51,630 bases of DNA from Beijerinckiaceae bacterium (GTDB lineage: Bacteria > Pseudomonadota > Alphaproteobacteria > Rhizobiales > Beijerinckiaceae). Within the stretch, counting starts at the first letter, position 1. Each line of letters begins with the position of its first letter. Positions 27,599 through 35,604 of this stretch are shown here, one piece after another. The notes beneath the pieces were generated by a model, which saw only the letters and a list, made by a program, of their open reading frames with translations, was not told the DNA's origin and made no database searches. Location of the stretch: positions 1-51,630 of the forward strand of contig CANJPM010000004.1 of assembly GCA_947476075.1 (NCBI GenBank). The letters run 5' to 3'. Both the position numbers and the translations under genes were made by a program.

Positions 27599-27635
27599 TG
27601 TCAATATTCTCATTTTATGGGAATGAGATTTGACA
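27599..27635. promoter_or_regulatory. Nested palindrome in the IclR/class II aldolase intergenic region
   Basis: Outer arms TGTCAA (27599-27604) and TTGACA (27630-27635) enclose inner arms CTCATT (27609-27614) and AATGAG (27622-27627), nearly concentric, in a locally AT-rich stretch between the divergent starts at 27517 and 27725. Position and symmetry fit an operator for the IclR protein encoded next to it, covering both promoters. Confidence 0.6.
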
Positions 27636-27724
27636 CCTAGGCGGCCGGCTATTAAAAGATGGCGTTCTGTCACCGCTCAGAAGCGGGGAATGCGTGGCGT
27701 GCGAGGGCTCGGGAGGGCGTCTCA

Positions 27725-28498
27725 ATGGCTGGGTTCAGCCGCTTTCTGGCCGTGCTGAGATTGTTCACCGATTCCGCAAGTGCGTGGAGCGTGCCCGATA
27801 TGGCAGACGCCCTCGGAGTGCCAGCCAGCACGGCCTATCGCACCGTTCGCGATCTCGTCGCCGCCGGCTTTCTGGAGGCCGCGCAGGACGGCGCCTATCG
27901 GCTTGGTCCAGCCTTCATCGAATATGATCGCCTGCTGCGCATGACAGATCCTCTTGTGCATGCGGGAGCAGGCGCGCTTCGCGATGTGGTGATGCAAGCG
28001 CAAACGCCTTGCGTGGCTTTGTTGTCCCGGCTCTATAACGATCAGGTGATGTGCGTGGCTGACGAGGCGGCGCGTGAGACTGTTTTTCGCTCCAGCTATG
28101 AGCGCGGGCGCCCCATGCCGCTGGTTCAGGGCGCAACCTCAAAAATCATTCTGGCGCATCTGCCTGCGCGCCAGCTCAACCGTTTGATAGGCGCCCCCAA
28201 AAGCGCGCCCGTCAACGACGCCCTGCGCCGCGAACTGGCAGAGATTCGTCGTCGCGGCTATTGCGCAACGGCAAGCGAAATCGATCCGGGTCTTGCCGGC
28301 ATCGCGGCGCCCGTCATCGTGCGCGAGGCCGGCATATTCGCCAGCCTCAGCCTTGTCGCTGACGATTCCCGCCTTGATGAAAGCCAGCGTCGCAGACTCG
28401 TCCTTCTTGTCGTCTCGGCGGCAAGCCTGGTCAGCGAAGAATTGCGCCACAGGCATATCCCGCCCCCTCTCCACACGTCCATACGATCGGTGAAATGA
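27725..28498 (+). CDS. IclR-family transcriptional regulator
   Basis: 257 residues from ATG 27725, with GGGAGGG 7 nt upstream; an ATG at 27659 in frame has none. The winged helix-turn-helix (about 5-65) reads FLAVLRLFTDSASAWSVPDMADALGVPASTAYRTVRDLV in parts. The C-terminal ligand-binding domain contains YERGRPMPLVQGATSKIILAHLP (the GRxxPLxxGAxGKAxLA hallmark) and GYCATASEIDPGLAGIAAPV. IclR proteins sense aromatic or short-chain acids. The stop overlaps the start of the flavin hydroxylase gene (ATGATGA), so regulator and hydroxylase are co-translated, and it is divergent from the aldolase-dioxygenase operon; it probably controls both. Confidence 0.92.
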   Translation: MAGFSRFLAVLRLFTDSASAWSVPDMADALGVPASTAYRTVRDLVAAGFLEAAQDGAYRLGPAFIEYDRLLRMTDPLVHAGAGALRDVVMQAQTPCVALLSRLYNDQVMCVADEAARETVFRSSYERGRPMPLVQGATSKIILAHLPARQLNRLIGAPKSAPVNDALRRELAEIRRRGYCATASEIDPGLAGIAAPVIVREAGIFASLSLVADDSRLDESQRRRLVLLVVSAASLVSEELRHRHIPPPLHTSIRSVK

Positions 28499-30099
28499 TG
28501 TCTTCTTTCGATTGCGAAGTCGCTATCGTCGGCGCCGGTCCAACCGGGCTCACCCTCGCCAATCTGCTGGGCCAGGCAGGCGTAAAAGTCATCCTCGTCG
28601 AGCGCAACAATACGACGGTGCAGGCGCCGCGCGCGGTCTCCATCGACGACGAAAGCCTGCGCACAATGCAGGCCTGCGGGCTTACAGAGCAAGTTCTGGC
28701 GAACGTCGCGATTGATTATGGCTATCAATACATCACGCAGAACAATGAAGTGTTCGCGCAAGTCGAACCAACGTCGCGCGAGTTCGGCTGGACCCGACGC
28801 AACGCCTTCACGCAGCCGGAGTTTGAAGCCGCTCTGCGTCAAGGGCTTTCACGATTTCCAAACGTCACGCAATTATTCGGCCATACTTGCGAGAGCGTGA
28901 AGCAGGAGGATGACAGCGTCACTCTGCGCTTCAGGCAGCCCGACGGCGAAATGCGCGACGTCAGCGCACGCTATCTGGCGGCGACCGACGGCGCACGCTC
29001 AATCATTCGGAAGATGATCGACGCCAAACTCACCGGATCTACCTATCGCGAACGCTGGTTGATCGTCGATCTTGAACAAACCAAAGAACGCTTCCGCCTC
29101 ACCCGCGTCCTGTGCAATCCCAAGCGCCCGACGATCTGCCTGCCAGGCCCGGACGGCAAGCGGCGCTACGAGTTCATGGTTCACAATGGCGAGACCGACG
29201 ATTTCATTTCAAGCCCGGAGAAAGTGCGCGAATTGCTGGCGATGTTTGGGCCGGACGCGGATTCTCCTGTGGTGCGCAGACAGGTCTATACATTCCATGC
29301 GCGCATGGCCGATCATTGGCGCAAGGGTCGCGTATTCCTTGGCGGCGATGCAGCTCACTTGACGCCGCCCTTTGCTGGCCAGGGGATGAACAGCGGCGTA
29401 CGCGACGCCCACAACCTTGCGTGGAAACTCGCCTGCGTGGTCAAGGGCGAACTGGGAGAGGGCCTGCTTGAAAGCTATCAGAAAGAGCGCGCGCCGCATG
29501 CCTGGTCGCTGATTGAGCTCGCCGTCAACATTGGCCGGGTGATGATGCCGACCTCTGGCGCGCAGGCGTTTCTGCTACAGACAGCGTTCAAGCTGATGCG
29601 CTTCGTGCCGCCCTTGCACGCCTATTTCGCACAAATGAAATACAAGCCAAAACCATTCTACCGGGAAGGCTTCCTGCTGCCCGAAGACGGCGGCCTGAAC
29701 GTGGTGGGCCGTATGCAGCCCCAACCTCTGGTCGAGCGACTGGACCGCTCCCGCGTCAAGCTCGACGAGCTGGCGGGAAATGGTTTCACGCTCGTCGCCT
29801 TTGGCGACAATGCGCAAGAAACACTGGCCACGTGTTCTGCTTTTGATTTCGGATTGCCCAATCTTGTGCGCATCGCGATTAATCCGCATTCGATGAACAT
29901 TGACCGCCGCGCAGATCCTGCAATCATCGCCGTGCGCGAAGTCGACGAGCTGTTCGAGCAACGCTTGCCGAAGGGCCGCGAGATTCTGATCGTTATCCGC
30001 CCGGATCGTTATGCCGCCGCTGCGTGCGACGTTACGAACGCTGGAGACATAGCAGGCTTTGCCGAGCGTGTGCGCGAACTGGTGAAAAGCGTAGCGTGA
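28495..30099 (+). CDS. FAD-dependent aromatic hydroxylase (MhpA/PHBH-like)
   Basis: 534 residues; ATG 28495 overlaps the IclR stop, and a second ATG at 28498 is equally possible. The dinucleotide motif VAIVGAGPTGLTLANLLG is at 6-23, the DG motif is ATDGARSIIRKM, and the GD motif reads VFLGGDAAHLTPPFAGQGMNSGVRDAHNL, which binds the FAD ribityl chain. The C-terminal thioredoxin-like extension ends about residue 530, matching 3-(3-hydroxyphenyl)propionate hydroxylase (MhpA) and relatives. It would use NAD(P)H and O2 to hydroxylate a phenolic substrate. Regulation by the coupled IclR protein is likely. Exact substrate unknown. Confidence 0.9.
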   Translation: MMSSFDCEVAIVGAGPTGLTLANLLGQAGVKVILVERNNTTVQAPRAVSIDDESLRTMQACGLTEQVLANVAIDYGYQYITQNNEVFAQVEPTSREFGWTRRNAFTQPEFEAALRQGLSRFPNVTQLFGHTCESVKQEDDSVTLRFRQPDGEMRDVSARYLAATDGARSIIRKMIDAKLTGSTYRERWLIVDLEQTKERFRLTRVLCNPKRPTICLPGPDGKRRYEFMVHNGETDDFISSPEKVRELLAMFGPDADSPVVRRQVYTFHARMADHWRKGRVFLGGDAAHLTPPFAGQGMNSGVRDAHNLAWKLACVVKGELGEGLLESYQKERAPHAWSLIELAVNIGRVMMPTSGAQAFLLQTAFKLMRFVPPLHAYFAQMKYKPKPFYREGFLLPEDGGLNVVGRMQPQPLVERLDRSRVKLDELAGNGFTLVAFGDNAQETLATCSAFDFGLPNLVRIAINPHSMNIDRRADPAIIAVREVDELFEQRLPKGREILIVIRPDRYAAAACDVTNAGDIAGFAERVRELVKSVA

Positions 30100-30126
30100 C
30101 TGGACTGCGGGCTTACTGCCCCGCAG

Positions 30127-30150
30127 CCCTTCTCCCGCAAGGGAGAAGGG
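30127..30150. repeat. Dispersed palindrome, copy 4 (CCTTCTCCC type)
   Basis: Perfect 10-bp arms cccttctccc / gggagaaggg with loop gcaa, between the convergent ends of the hydroxylase and the LigI-like hydrolase. It may serve as a bidirectional terminator. Confidence 0.85.
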
Positions 30151-30175
30151 CCAACAAAGCGCTGCAACGCAGCTG

Positions 30176-31060
30176 TTACTTCTCGTCGAAGTACAACCGG
30201 CCCGGGTTCGTCACCAGCAGCTTTTGCTGTAATTCCGGCTCGGGAGCGAAGAGCGGAATCAAATCCACCAGATCGCCATCGTTCGGCATCTGCTTCACGT
30301 TGGGATGGGGCCAGTCCGTACCCCAGATAATGCGGTCGGGCGCAAGTTCGCAAATCTGGCGCGCAAACGGCACGGCGTCCGTGAATGGATAACCAGTCGA
30401 CGACACGCGCTCGGAGCCGCACACTTTCACCCAGCACTTCTCGTCATCCTTGATCAGATTGACGAGGCATTCAAAAGGCTTCTGCTGCAGGCCGTCGGAC
30501 GCTTTCACGCGGCCCATGTGATCGATGGTGTAGATCACGGGAAGCTTCGCCAGCATGGGCGCATATTCGGGCAGATCGATTGCGTCGAAATGCACGTCGA
30601 GCGACCAGCCGAATTGCTTGATGCGGTCCACGACTGTGTGGAACACGCGCATGTCCGGCACGCCGCCCAGATGCTTCACAAAATTGAAGCGGCAACCGCG
30701 AATGCCGCCTTCATGCAGCTTCTGGATGTCCTTCTCGGAGAAGCTGTCGTCGATGTTGGCGACAGCCCGATAGGCGCCGTTGCTGGCGGCGATGGCGTCA
30801 AGGCAAACAGTATTATCATTGCCGTGGCAGGACGCGTTGACAATGACGGCGCGGGTCAGGCCCAGCTTGGCCTGAAGCGCACGAAACTTGTCGAGTCCGG
30901 AATCGGGCGGGGTATAGGAACGATCCGCTGCGAAGGGATATTTATCTCCCGGCCCGAAAATATGACAATGGGCGTCAGTCGAATTGTGCGGAAGCTTGAA
31001 CTTCGGCGTCTTGGTATTGGGATCCGGCGGCGGAATCGTCGGTGTGAAAACCTGGCTCAT
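30176..31060 (-). CDS. Amidohydrolase, 2-pyrone-4,6-dicarboxylate hydrolase (LigI)-like
   Basis: 294 residues. TDAHCHIFGPGDKYPF carries the HxH metal-site motif, followed by RSYTPPDS, VIVNASCHGNDN and GGIRGCRFNFVKHLGG, then IDHMGR and a C-terminal IIWGTDWPHPN. These segments and their order match LigI, which hydrolyses 2-pyrone-4,6-dicarboxylate to 4-oxalomesaconate in the protocatechuate 4,5-cleavage pathway. The rest of that pathway is not in the window, so a related lactone may be the true substrate. Its start overlaps the preceding dehydrogenase gene by 4 nt, and it is the last gene of the SDR-TauD-dehydrogenase operon. Confidence 0.85.
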   Translation of the reverse strand: MSQVFTPTIPPPDPNTKTPKFKLPHNSTDAHCHIFGPGDKYPFAADRSYTPPDSGLDKFRALQAKLGLTRAVIVNASCHGNDNTVCLDAIAASNGAYRAVANIDDSFSEKDIQKLHEGGIRGCRFNFVKHLGGVPDMRVFHTVVDRIKQFGWSLDVHFDAIDLPEYAPMLAKLPVIYTIDHMGRVKASDGLQQKPFECLVNLIKDDEKCWVKVCGSERVSSTGYPFTDAVPFARQICELAPDRIIWGTDWPHPNVKQMPNDGDLVDLIPLFAPEPELQQKLLVTNPGRLYFDEK

Positions 31061-31875
31061 TTCTTCTCGGCTCCCCTCTCCTGCGCGTCCGCGATGGCGC
31101 TGGACAGAGCCGGGTTCATTCCCAGATCGGCCACCATCATCGCAGCTTCGCGCATTTCTGCGGCTCTACGAACGCCGTGCTGACGTACACGACCACCCAT
31201 CGTTTCGGCAAGCTGCCGGAAGTCGATAGAGGGATAGCTGGCATCCAGCGAGGCGAACACTTCATCCTCCACGCCCCATTGTCTGGCCGCAGCCGCACAA
31301 TCAACCATGATCGCCTCAAGCCCCTTGATGACGATGCTGCGGCACAGCTTCATCGCAGACGCGCGACCCGGCTCGGCAGTGACTGGCGTTACGTTCATGC
31401 CAAGCGCGTTGAGGATGCTGGCCGCTTCCTCTGCTGCAGGCCCGCCCGCCAAAATTGGCACGCTGATTCCCGGCCCAGGCACAGGAGCCATAACTGCGCC
31501 CTCGACATATTTTGCATGCGCCGCATTGACCAGGCCAGCGGCTGTTTTCTTGGTCACAGGAGACGCCGAATTGACGTCAAAGAACATCTGACCCTGATGC
31601 AGATAGCCGGCAGCCTGCGTGGCGACGTCGAGCACTGCATTAGCGGTGACGGCGGAAATGACGATGCGGGCGTCGCGCGCAGCGTCAGCGGGGCTACTGG
31701 CAACGCGCGCGCCCATGATCTTGGCCGCCGAGAGCATCGGCGGGCCTTTGACGGGATCGGCAAAAAGGATGTCGTAGACGGCGATGGAGGCTTGCCCGCG
31801 CGCAAGAAACTCGCGGGCGAAAATCTTTCCGACCTCGCCAAAGCCAATAAGGGCGAGTGGTATTGTCTGCGTCAT
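31057..31875 (-). CDS. NAD(P)-dependent beta-hydroxyacid dehydrogenase-like protein (DUF1932 C-terminus)
   Basis: 272 residues. The Rossmann motif IGFGEVGKIFAREFL is at 9-23, FFDVNSASPVTKK and VEGAVMAPVPGPGISVPILAGG are the substrate-binding and mobile segments of 3-hydroxyisobutyrate dehydrogenase-type enzymes, and the catalytic lysine is probably in ASAMKLCRSIVIKG. The C-terminal helical domain (FRQLAETMGGRVRQHGVRRAAEM) fits the DUF1932 group. These enzymes oxidise small beta-hydroxy acids; the substrate is unknown. Its position between TauD and the LigI-like hydrolase suggests oxidation of an intermediate in the same route. Confidence 0.87.
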   Translation of the reverse strand: MTQTIPLALIGFGEVGKIFAREFLARGQASIAVYDILFADPVKGPPMLSAAKIMGARVASSPADAARDARIVISAVTANAVLDVATQAAGYLHQGQMFFDVNSASPVTKKTAAGLVNAAHAKYVEGAVMAPVPGPGISVPILAGGPAAEEAASILNALGMNVTPVTAEPGRASAMKLCRSIVIKGLEAIMVDCAAAARQWGVEDEVFASLDASYPSIDFRQLAETMGGRVRQHGVRRAAEMREAAMMVADLGMNPALSSAIADAQERGAEKK

Positions 31876-31951
31876 GAAAATCTCCGGGCGCTGCGTCTCC
31901 GGTGCGTTTTACGGCGCCGGAAGAAAATCGCTACAGGATCTTTTTAGGCCC

Positions 31952-32815
31952 TCACGCCGGCGTGAAGTCGGGCTCGGAGACAGTGACGCGGCGCATGTGC
32001 CGCTTTTGGTCAGAAGGAAAATCGCTGCGGGCATGGTTAAGGCAGCGATTGTCCCAAATCAGCAGATCTCCCAGACTCCATTTGTGGTCATAAATAAATT
32101 CGGGCCGCTCGATCACCTCAAACAATTGCGCCAGCAAATCTTCACTGGCAGCGCGCTCCAGTCCAACGATGTTGCGCGTCATCAACTGACTCAAATAAAG
32201 CGACTTGCGTCCGGTATCTGGATGCACACGCACGAGCGGATGCTCGGCCGTCGACAAATTGTCGTCATATTCGTTGGTCTGCGTGCGAAGCGTCGCGCGC
32301 GTGTCGTAGACGTTGCGCACGCGCAGCGTTTCAATGCGCGCCTGCATCGCGGGCGTCAGCGCATCGAAGGCTGCTTGCAAATCTGAGAACCGGGTTTCAC
32401 CACCATGTGAGGGAATGGCGATGGCGTAAAGCGTAGTCGCCCGGTAAGGCGATTTACGATGCGCGCCGTCTGAATGAAAATGCAACTCGCCATCTGGCAA
32501 GGCGCCTATAGCCTGCCCGTTTTCCCGCACATTCGAGATGTAAATAATGCCGCGTTTTTCCGGCCCGTCTTCACTTGGCTCATCAGCCTTTCTGGGGGCG
32601 CCGATGAAAAGCGTATTGGCTTGTCCAAAGACCTGCGCAAAACGTATTTGATCGTCGTTCGATATGTCCTGATTGGGTACGCACAACACATGCGCGCGCG
32701 CAAAGGAGTCTCGCAGAGCCTGCGCATCGCCAGCGGTGATCGGCTGACGCAGGTCAATCCCATGGGCGCGCACTCCCATGAGCGCCGACATCGGTTCAAA
32801 GCTCAAACTGCTCAT
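31952..32815 (-). CDS. TauD/TfdA-family Fe(II)/2-oxoglutarate dioxygenase
   Basis: 287 residues. The iron triad is visible: His114-Ser-Asp116 (LHFHSDGAHRKSP) and the distal His261 in RCLNHARSDF, with Arg275/276 in MRRVTV to bind 2-oxoglutarate. The family oxidises taurine, aryloxyalkanoates, alkyl sulfates, carnitine-like compounds and others. A TfdA-like ether-cleaving role would suit an aromatic cluster, but nothing in the sequence fixes it. It lies 56 nt after the SDR gene and 76 nt before the dehydrogenase gene on the same strand. Confidence 0.92.
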   Translation of the reverse strand: MSSLSFEPMSALMGVRAHGIDLRQPITAGDAQALRDSFARAHVLCVPNQDISNDDQIRFAQVFGQANTLFIGAPRKADEPSEDGPEKRGIIYISNVRENGQAIGALPDGELHFHSDGAHRKSPYRATTLYAIAIPSHGGETRFSDLQAAFDALTPAMQARIETLRVRNVYDTRATLRTQTNEYDDNLSTAEHPLVRVHPDTGRKSLYLSQLMTRNIVGLERAASEDLLAQLFEVIERPEFIYDHKWSLGDLLIWDNRCLNHARSDFPSDQKRHMRRVTVSEPDFTPA

Positions 32816-32871
32816 AACTTAATTCCCTGAATATCGCTGTGCAACAATTCGCCTCGCCTCAACGCAAAGGC

Positions 32872-33654
32872 TCAATGCATGGCCTGGCCGCCATCCACGT
32901 TGATGGTTTGCCCGGTGATGAAAGCGCTTGCGTCCGACAGCAGGAACATCACTGCGCCGACCAGATCGTCGGGATATTGCGGACGCTTGAAGCTGCGCGA
33001 CAAATCACGCCCCGCCACATAATTGGCCGAGGAAGAAGCCATCTGCGTTTCGCTCTCGGTAAACCCCGGCGTAATGGCGTTAACGCCAATCTTGTCGTCG
33101 CCCACCTCACGCGCCAACGCCCGGGTCAGGCCAATGACGCCGGCCTTTGAGGTTGTGTAGTGAAGACGATTGGGATTGCCGGCCCAGATGCGCGACGATG
33201 AGATATTGACGATACGCCCACCGCCCTGCGCCTTCATGTGCGGGTACACGGCGCGGCAGCACAGAAAAATACCCTTGAGGTTGACCGCCATCACGCGGTC
33301 CCATTCGTCTGGATCGATCTTGAACCAGTCGCCACGCTCCAGCACGCTCATCAACGACGCATTGTTGATAAGACCATCTACACGGCCCCATTTGGCGATC
33401 GTCTGATCCACCATGGTCTGAACTGCAGCAGCATCAATCACGTCGGTGCGGATCGCGATCGCCTCGCCCCCCGCCTCGCGAATCCCCAGCGCGACAGCCT
33501 CAGCCGCTTCCCCTGCGATATCGGCAAGCACAACGCGAGCGCCGGCCTGCGCCAAACGCTGGCTATAGATCTTCCCTATACCCGTTCCACCACCGGTGAC
33601 GATGACAACCTTGCCCGCTACGCTCTGAACCGTGTTGACGTCATACGCTATCAT
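32872..33654 (-). CDS. Short-chain dehydrogenase/reductase
   Basis: 260 residues from ATG 33654, with GGGGGAG about 9 nt upstream. Cofactor motif TGGGTGIG is at 20-27, NNAS at 97-100, and the catalytic tetrad has Ser in NISSSRIW and Tyr166-Thr-Thr-Ser-Lys170 (LHYTTSKAG). The C-terminal ITGQTINVDGG is standard. Unlike the SDR at 20634, this one keeps all catalytic residues. First gene of a four-gene minus-strand operon and divergent from the PYROXD2-like flavoprotein with a 124-nt gap. Confidence 0.93.
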   Translation of the reverse strand: MIAYDVNTVQSVAGKVVIVTGGGTGIGKIYSQRLAQAGARVVLADIAGEAAEAVALGIREAGGEAIAIRTDVIDAAAVQTMVDQTIAKWGRVDGLINNASLMSVLERGDWFKIDPDEWDRVMAVNLKGIFLCCRAVYPHMKAQGGGRIVNISSSRIWAGNPNRLHYTTSKAGVIGLTRALAREVGDDKIGVNAITPGFTESETQMASSSANYVAGRDLSRSFKRPQYPDDLVGAVMFLLSDASAFITGQTINVDGGQAMH

Positions 33655-33778
33655 TCCCGCGTCTCCCCCAATTGCCATTTTGTTCGGCGCTGTCGATTCA
33701 CGCTGCGCCCGGCTATGCTGCATCTTGTCGGATAGCCGTGCGGGAGACAAGCCCGCGACGCAGAACCCGGAGACCGAT

Positions 33779-35377
33779 ATGGATAAGTGTGACGTCGCGA
33801 TCATTGGCGCAGGCCACAATGGCCTTGTGTGCGCGGCCTATCTGGCGGCCGCCGGGCTGGACGTGCGGGTCTATGAGCGGCGCGAAATTGTCGGCGGCGC
33901 AGCGGTGACGGAGGAATTCGCGCCAGGATTTCGCAATTCGACAGCCTCTTATACGGTCAGTCTTCTGGCGCCGCAGGTGATCGCCGATCTCGATTTACAT
34001 CGGCATGGACTGCGCATCGTCGAGCGTCGCGTGCAGAATTTCATGCCCCTGCCAGATGGACGCCATCTGATCGCCAGCCCGGGGCGCACCCGCGACAGCG
34101 TGGCGCAATTCAGCGTGAAAGACGCAGAGGCGTTTGACGCATTCAGCGCCGAACTGGAGCGCGTGGCCGATGCGCTGCGCAAAGAAATTCTGCGCGCGCC
34201 CCCAAATCTTGTCGAGGGCCCGCTCAAGCGCGTGGGCGCGGAAGTCCTGCGCGCGTTGGGCTTTGGGGCGCGCCTGCACGCCCTCAATCATGCTGATCGC
34301 ATTGCGCTCTTTGAACTGTTCACAAAATCTGCGGGTGACCTTCTCGACTCGTGGTTTGAAAGCGACCCCATCAAGGCGCTGTTTGGATTCGACGCGATTG
34401 TAGGCAATTACGCGAGTCCCAACACTCCAGGCTCCGCCTATGTTCTGCTTCACCATGCGTTTGGCGAAGTCAACGGACGAAAAGGATTATGGGGCCATGC
34501 GATCGGCGGAATGGGCGCAATAACACAAGCCATGGCCTCATCGGCGCGCGAGCGCGGCGCCAAAATCTCATGCAATGCAAGTGTGCGCGAAATCATCATC
34601 GAGAAAGGCCGCGCCGCAGGAATCATTCTGGAGAATGGCGAGCACGTGCGCGCGAATATGGTCGCGTCCAATCTCAACCCGCATCTTCTGTTCACCAGGC
34701 TTGTGGAGCAGGACGCTCTCCCGCCAGATTTTCTGCGCCGCATGAAGAGCTGGAAGAGCGGCTCGGGAACCTTCCGCATGAATGTTGCGCTCTCGCGTCT
34801 GCCTGACTTTAGCGCCCTGCCCGGAGCCGGCGATCATCTGACGTCGGGCATCATCATCGCGCCGAGTCTTGCTTATATGGAACGCGCGTATCTGGATGCA
34901 AAGACGCTCGGATGGAGCCGCACGCCTGTAGTCGAGATGCTCATTCCTTCGATCCTTGACGACAGCCTTGCACCTGCGGGCCAACATGTGGCCAGCCTGT
35001 TTTGCCAGCATGTAGCGCCGAGCCTGCCTGGCGATGCATCATGGGACGATCATCGCGACGAAGTCGCCGATCTCATGATCGCGACGATCGATTCCCATGC
35101 GCCCGGATTTGCGGCCAGCGTGATCGCACGACAGATCAACACGCCGCTAGATCTTGAGCGCACGTTCGGTCTGACTGGCGGCGACATCTTTCATGGCGCG
35201 TTGACGATGGACCAATTGTTCTCGGCGCGGCCAGCGCTCGGGTACGCCGATTATCGAGCGCCAGTTCCAGGCCTCTATATGTGCGGCTCGGGCGCCCACC
35301 CCGGTGGCGGCGTTACGGGGGCGCCGGGCGCGAATGCCGCGCGCGCAATTTTGTCAGATAAGCGCGCACGTCGCTGA
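33779..35377 (+). CDS. FAD-dependent oxidoreductase, phytoene-desaturase/PYROXD2-like
   Basis: 532 residues from ATG 33779, with CGGAG about 6 nt upstream. VAIIGAGHNGLVCAAYLAAAG at 6-26 is the FAD-binding start, REIVGGAAVTEEFAPGFRNS continues it, and the C-terminal YMCGSGAHPGGGVTGAPGANAARAI closes the FAD site. This is the pattern of the PYROXD2/CrtI-like group, not of a carotenoid cluster enzyme; no carotenoid genes are near. The substrate is unknown. The 227-nt gap after it (35378-35604) holds no convincing gene or terminator. Confidence 0.9.
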   Translation: MDKCDVAIIGAGHNGLVCAAYLAAAGLDVRVYERREIVGGAAVTEEFAPGFRNSTASYTVSLLAPQVIADLDLHRHGLRIVERRVQNFMPLPDGRHLIASPGRTRDSVAQFSVKDAEAFDAFSAELERVADALRKEILRAPPNLVEGPLKRVGAEVLRALGFGARLHALNHADRIALFELFTKSAGDLLDSWFESDPIKALFGFDAIVGNYASPNTPGSAYVLLHHAFGEVNGRKGLWGHAIGGMGAITQAMASSARERGAKISCNASVREIIIEKGRAAGIILENGEHVRANMVASNLNPHLLFTRLVEQDALPPDFLRRMKSWKSGSGTFRMNVALSRLPDFSALPGAGDHLTSGIIIAPSLAYMERAYLDAKTLGWSRTPVVEMLIPSILDDSLAPAGQHVASLFCQHVAPSLPGDASWDDHRDEVADLMIATIDSHAPGFAASVIARQINTPLDLERTFGLTGGDIFHGALTMDQLFSARPALGYADYRAPVPGLYMCGSGAHPGGGVTGAPGANAARAILSDKRARR

Positions 35378-35604
35378 ACACCAACAGTGAGCTGTCTGTC
35401 GCCGCCGACGAGCCTCGCCAGACGGACAATTGACCAGAGCATCGCCATTGCGAACGCGCCAAAAAATGCACCGGAAGAGAGAAAGAAAAAGATTTTCCCA
35501 GACGTCAACGCCACCTCCATTGATCAACAATAAAGAATACCAAGCGCCAGCATGGCCAAAGGCGCGTTGACCCAGATCAACCGCTACGACCGACCCTGTG
35601 CGTC

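Noticed and set aside
27599-27635. The nested palindrome read as an intrinsic terminator
   Set aside because: It lies between two divergent starts, is AT-rich without a GC stem and has no following T-run, so an operator fits better.
33779-35377. Carotenoid phytoene desaturase (CrtI)
   Set aside because: The FAD motifs are shared, but no crtB, crtE or other carotenoid genes are nearby and the sequence fits the PYROXD2-like group better.
35275-35520. Possible 81-residue minus-strand membrane protein (MEVALTSGKIFFFLSSGAFF...)
   Set aside because: It has a hydrophobic N-terminus, but overlaps the end of the PYROXD2-like gene by about 100 nt, has no ribosome site and its C-terminal half is an antisense shadow of that gene.
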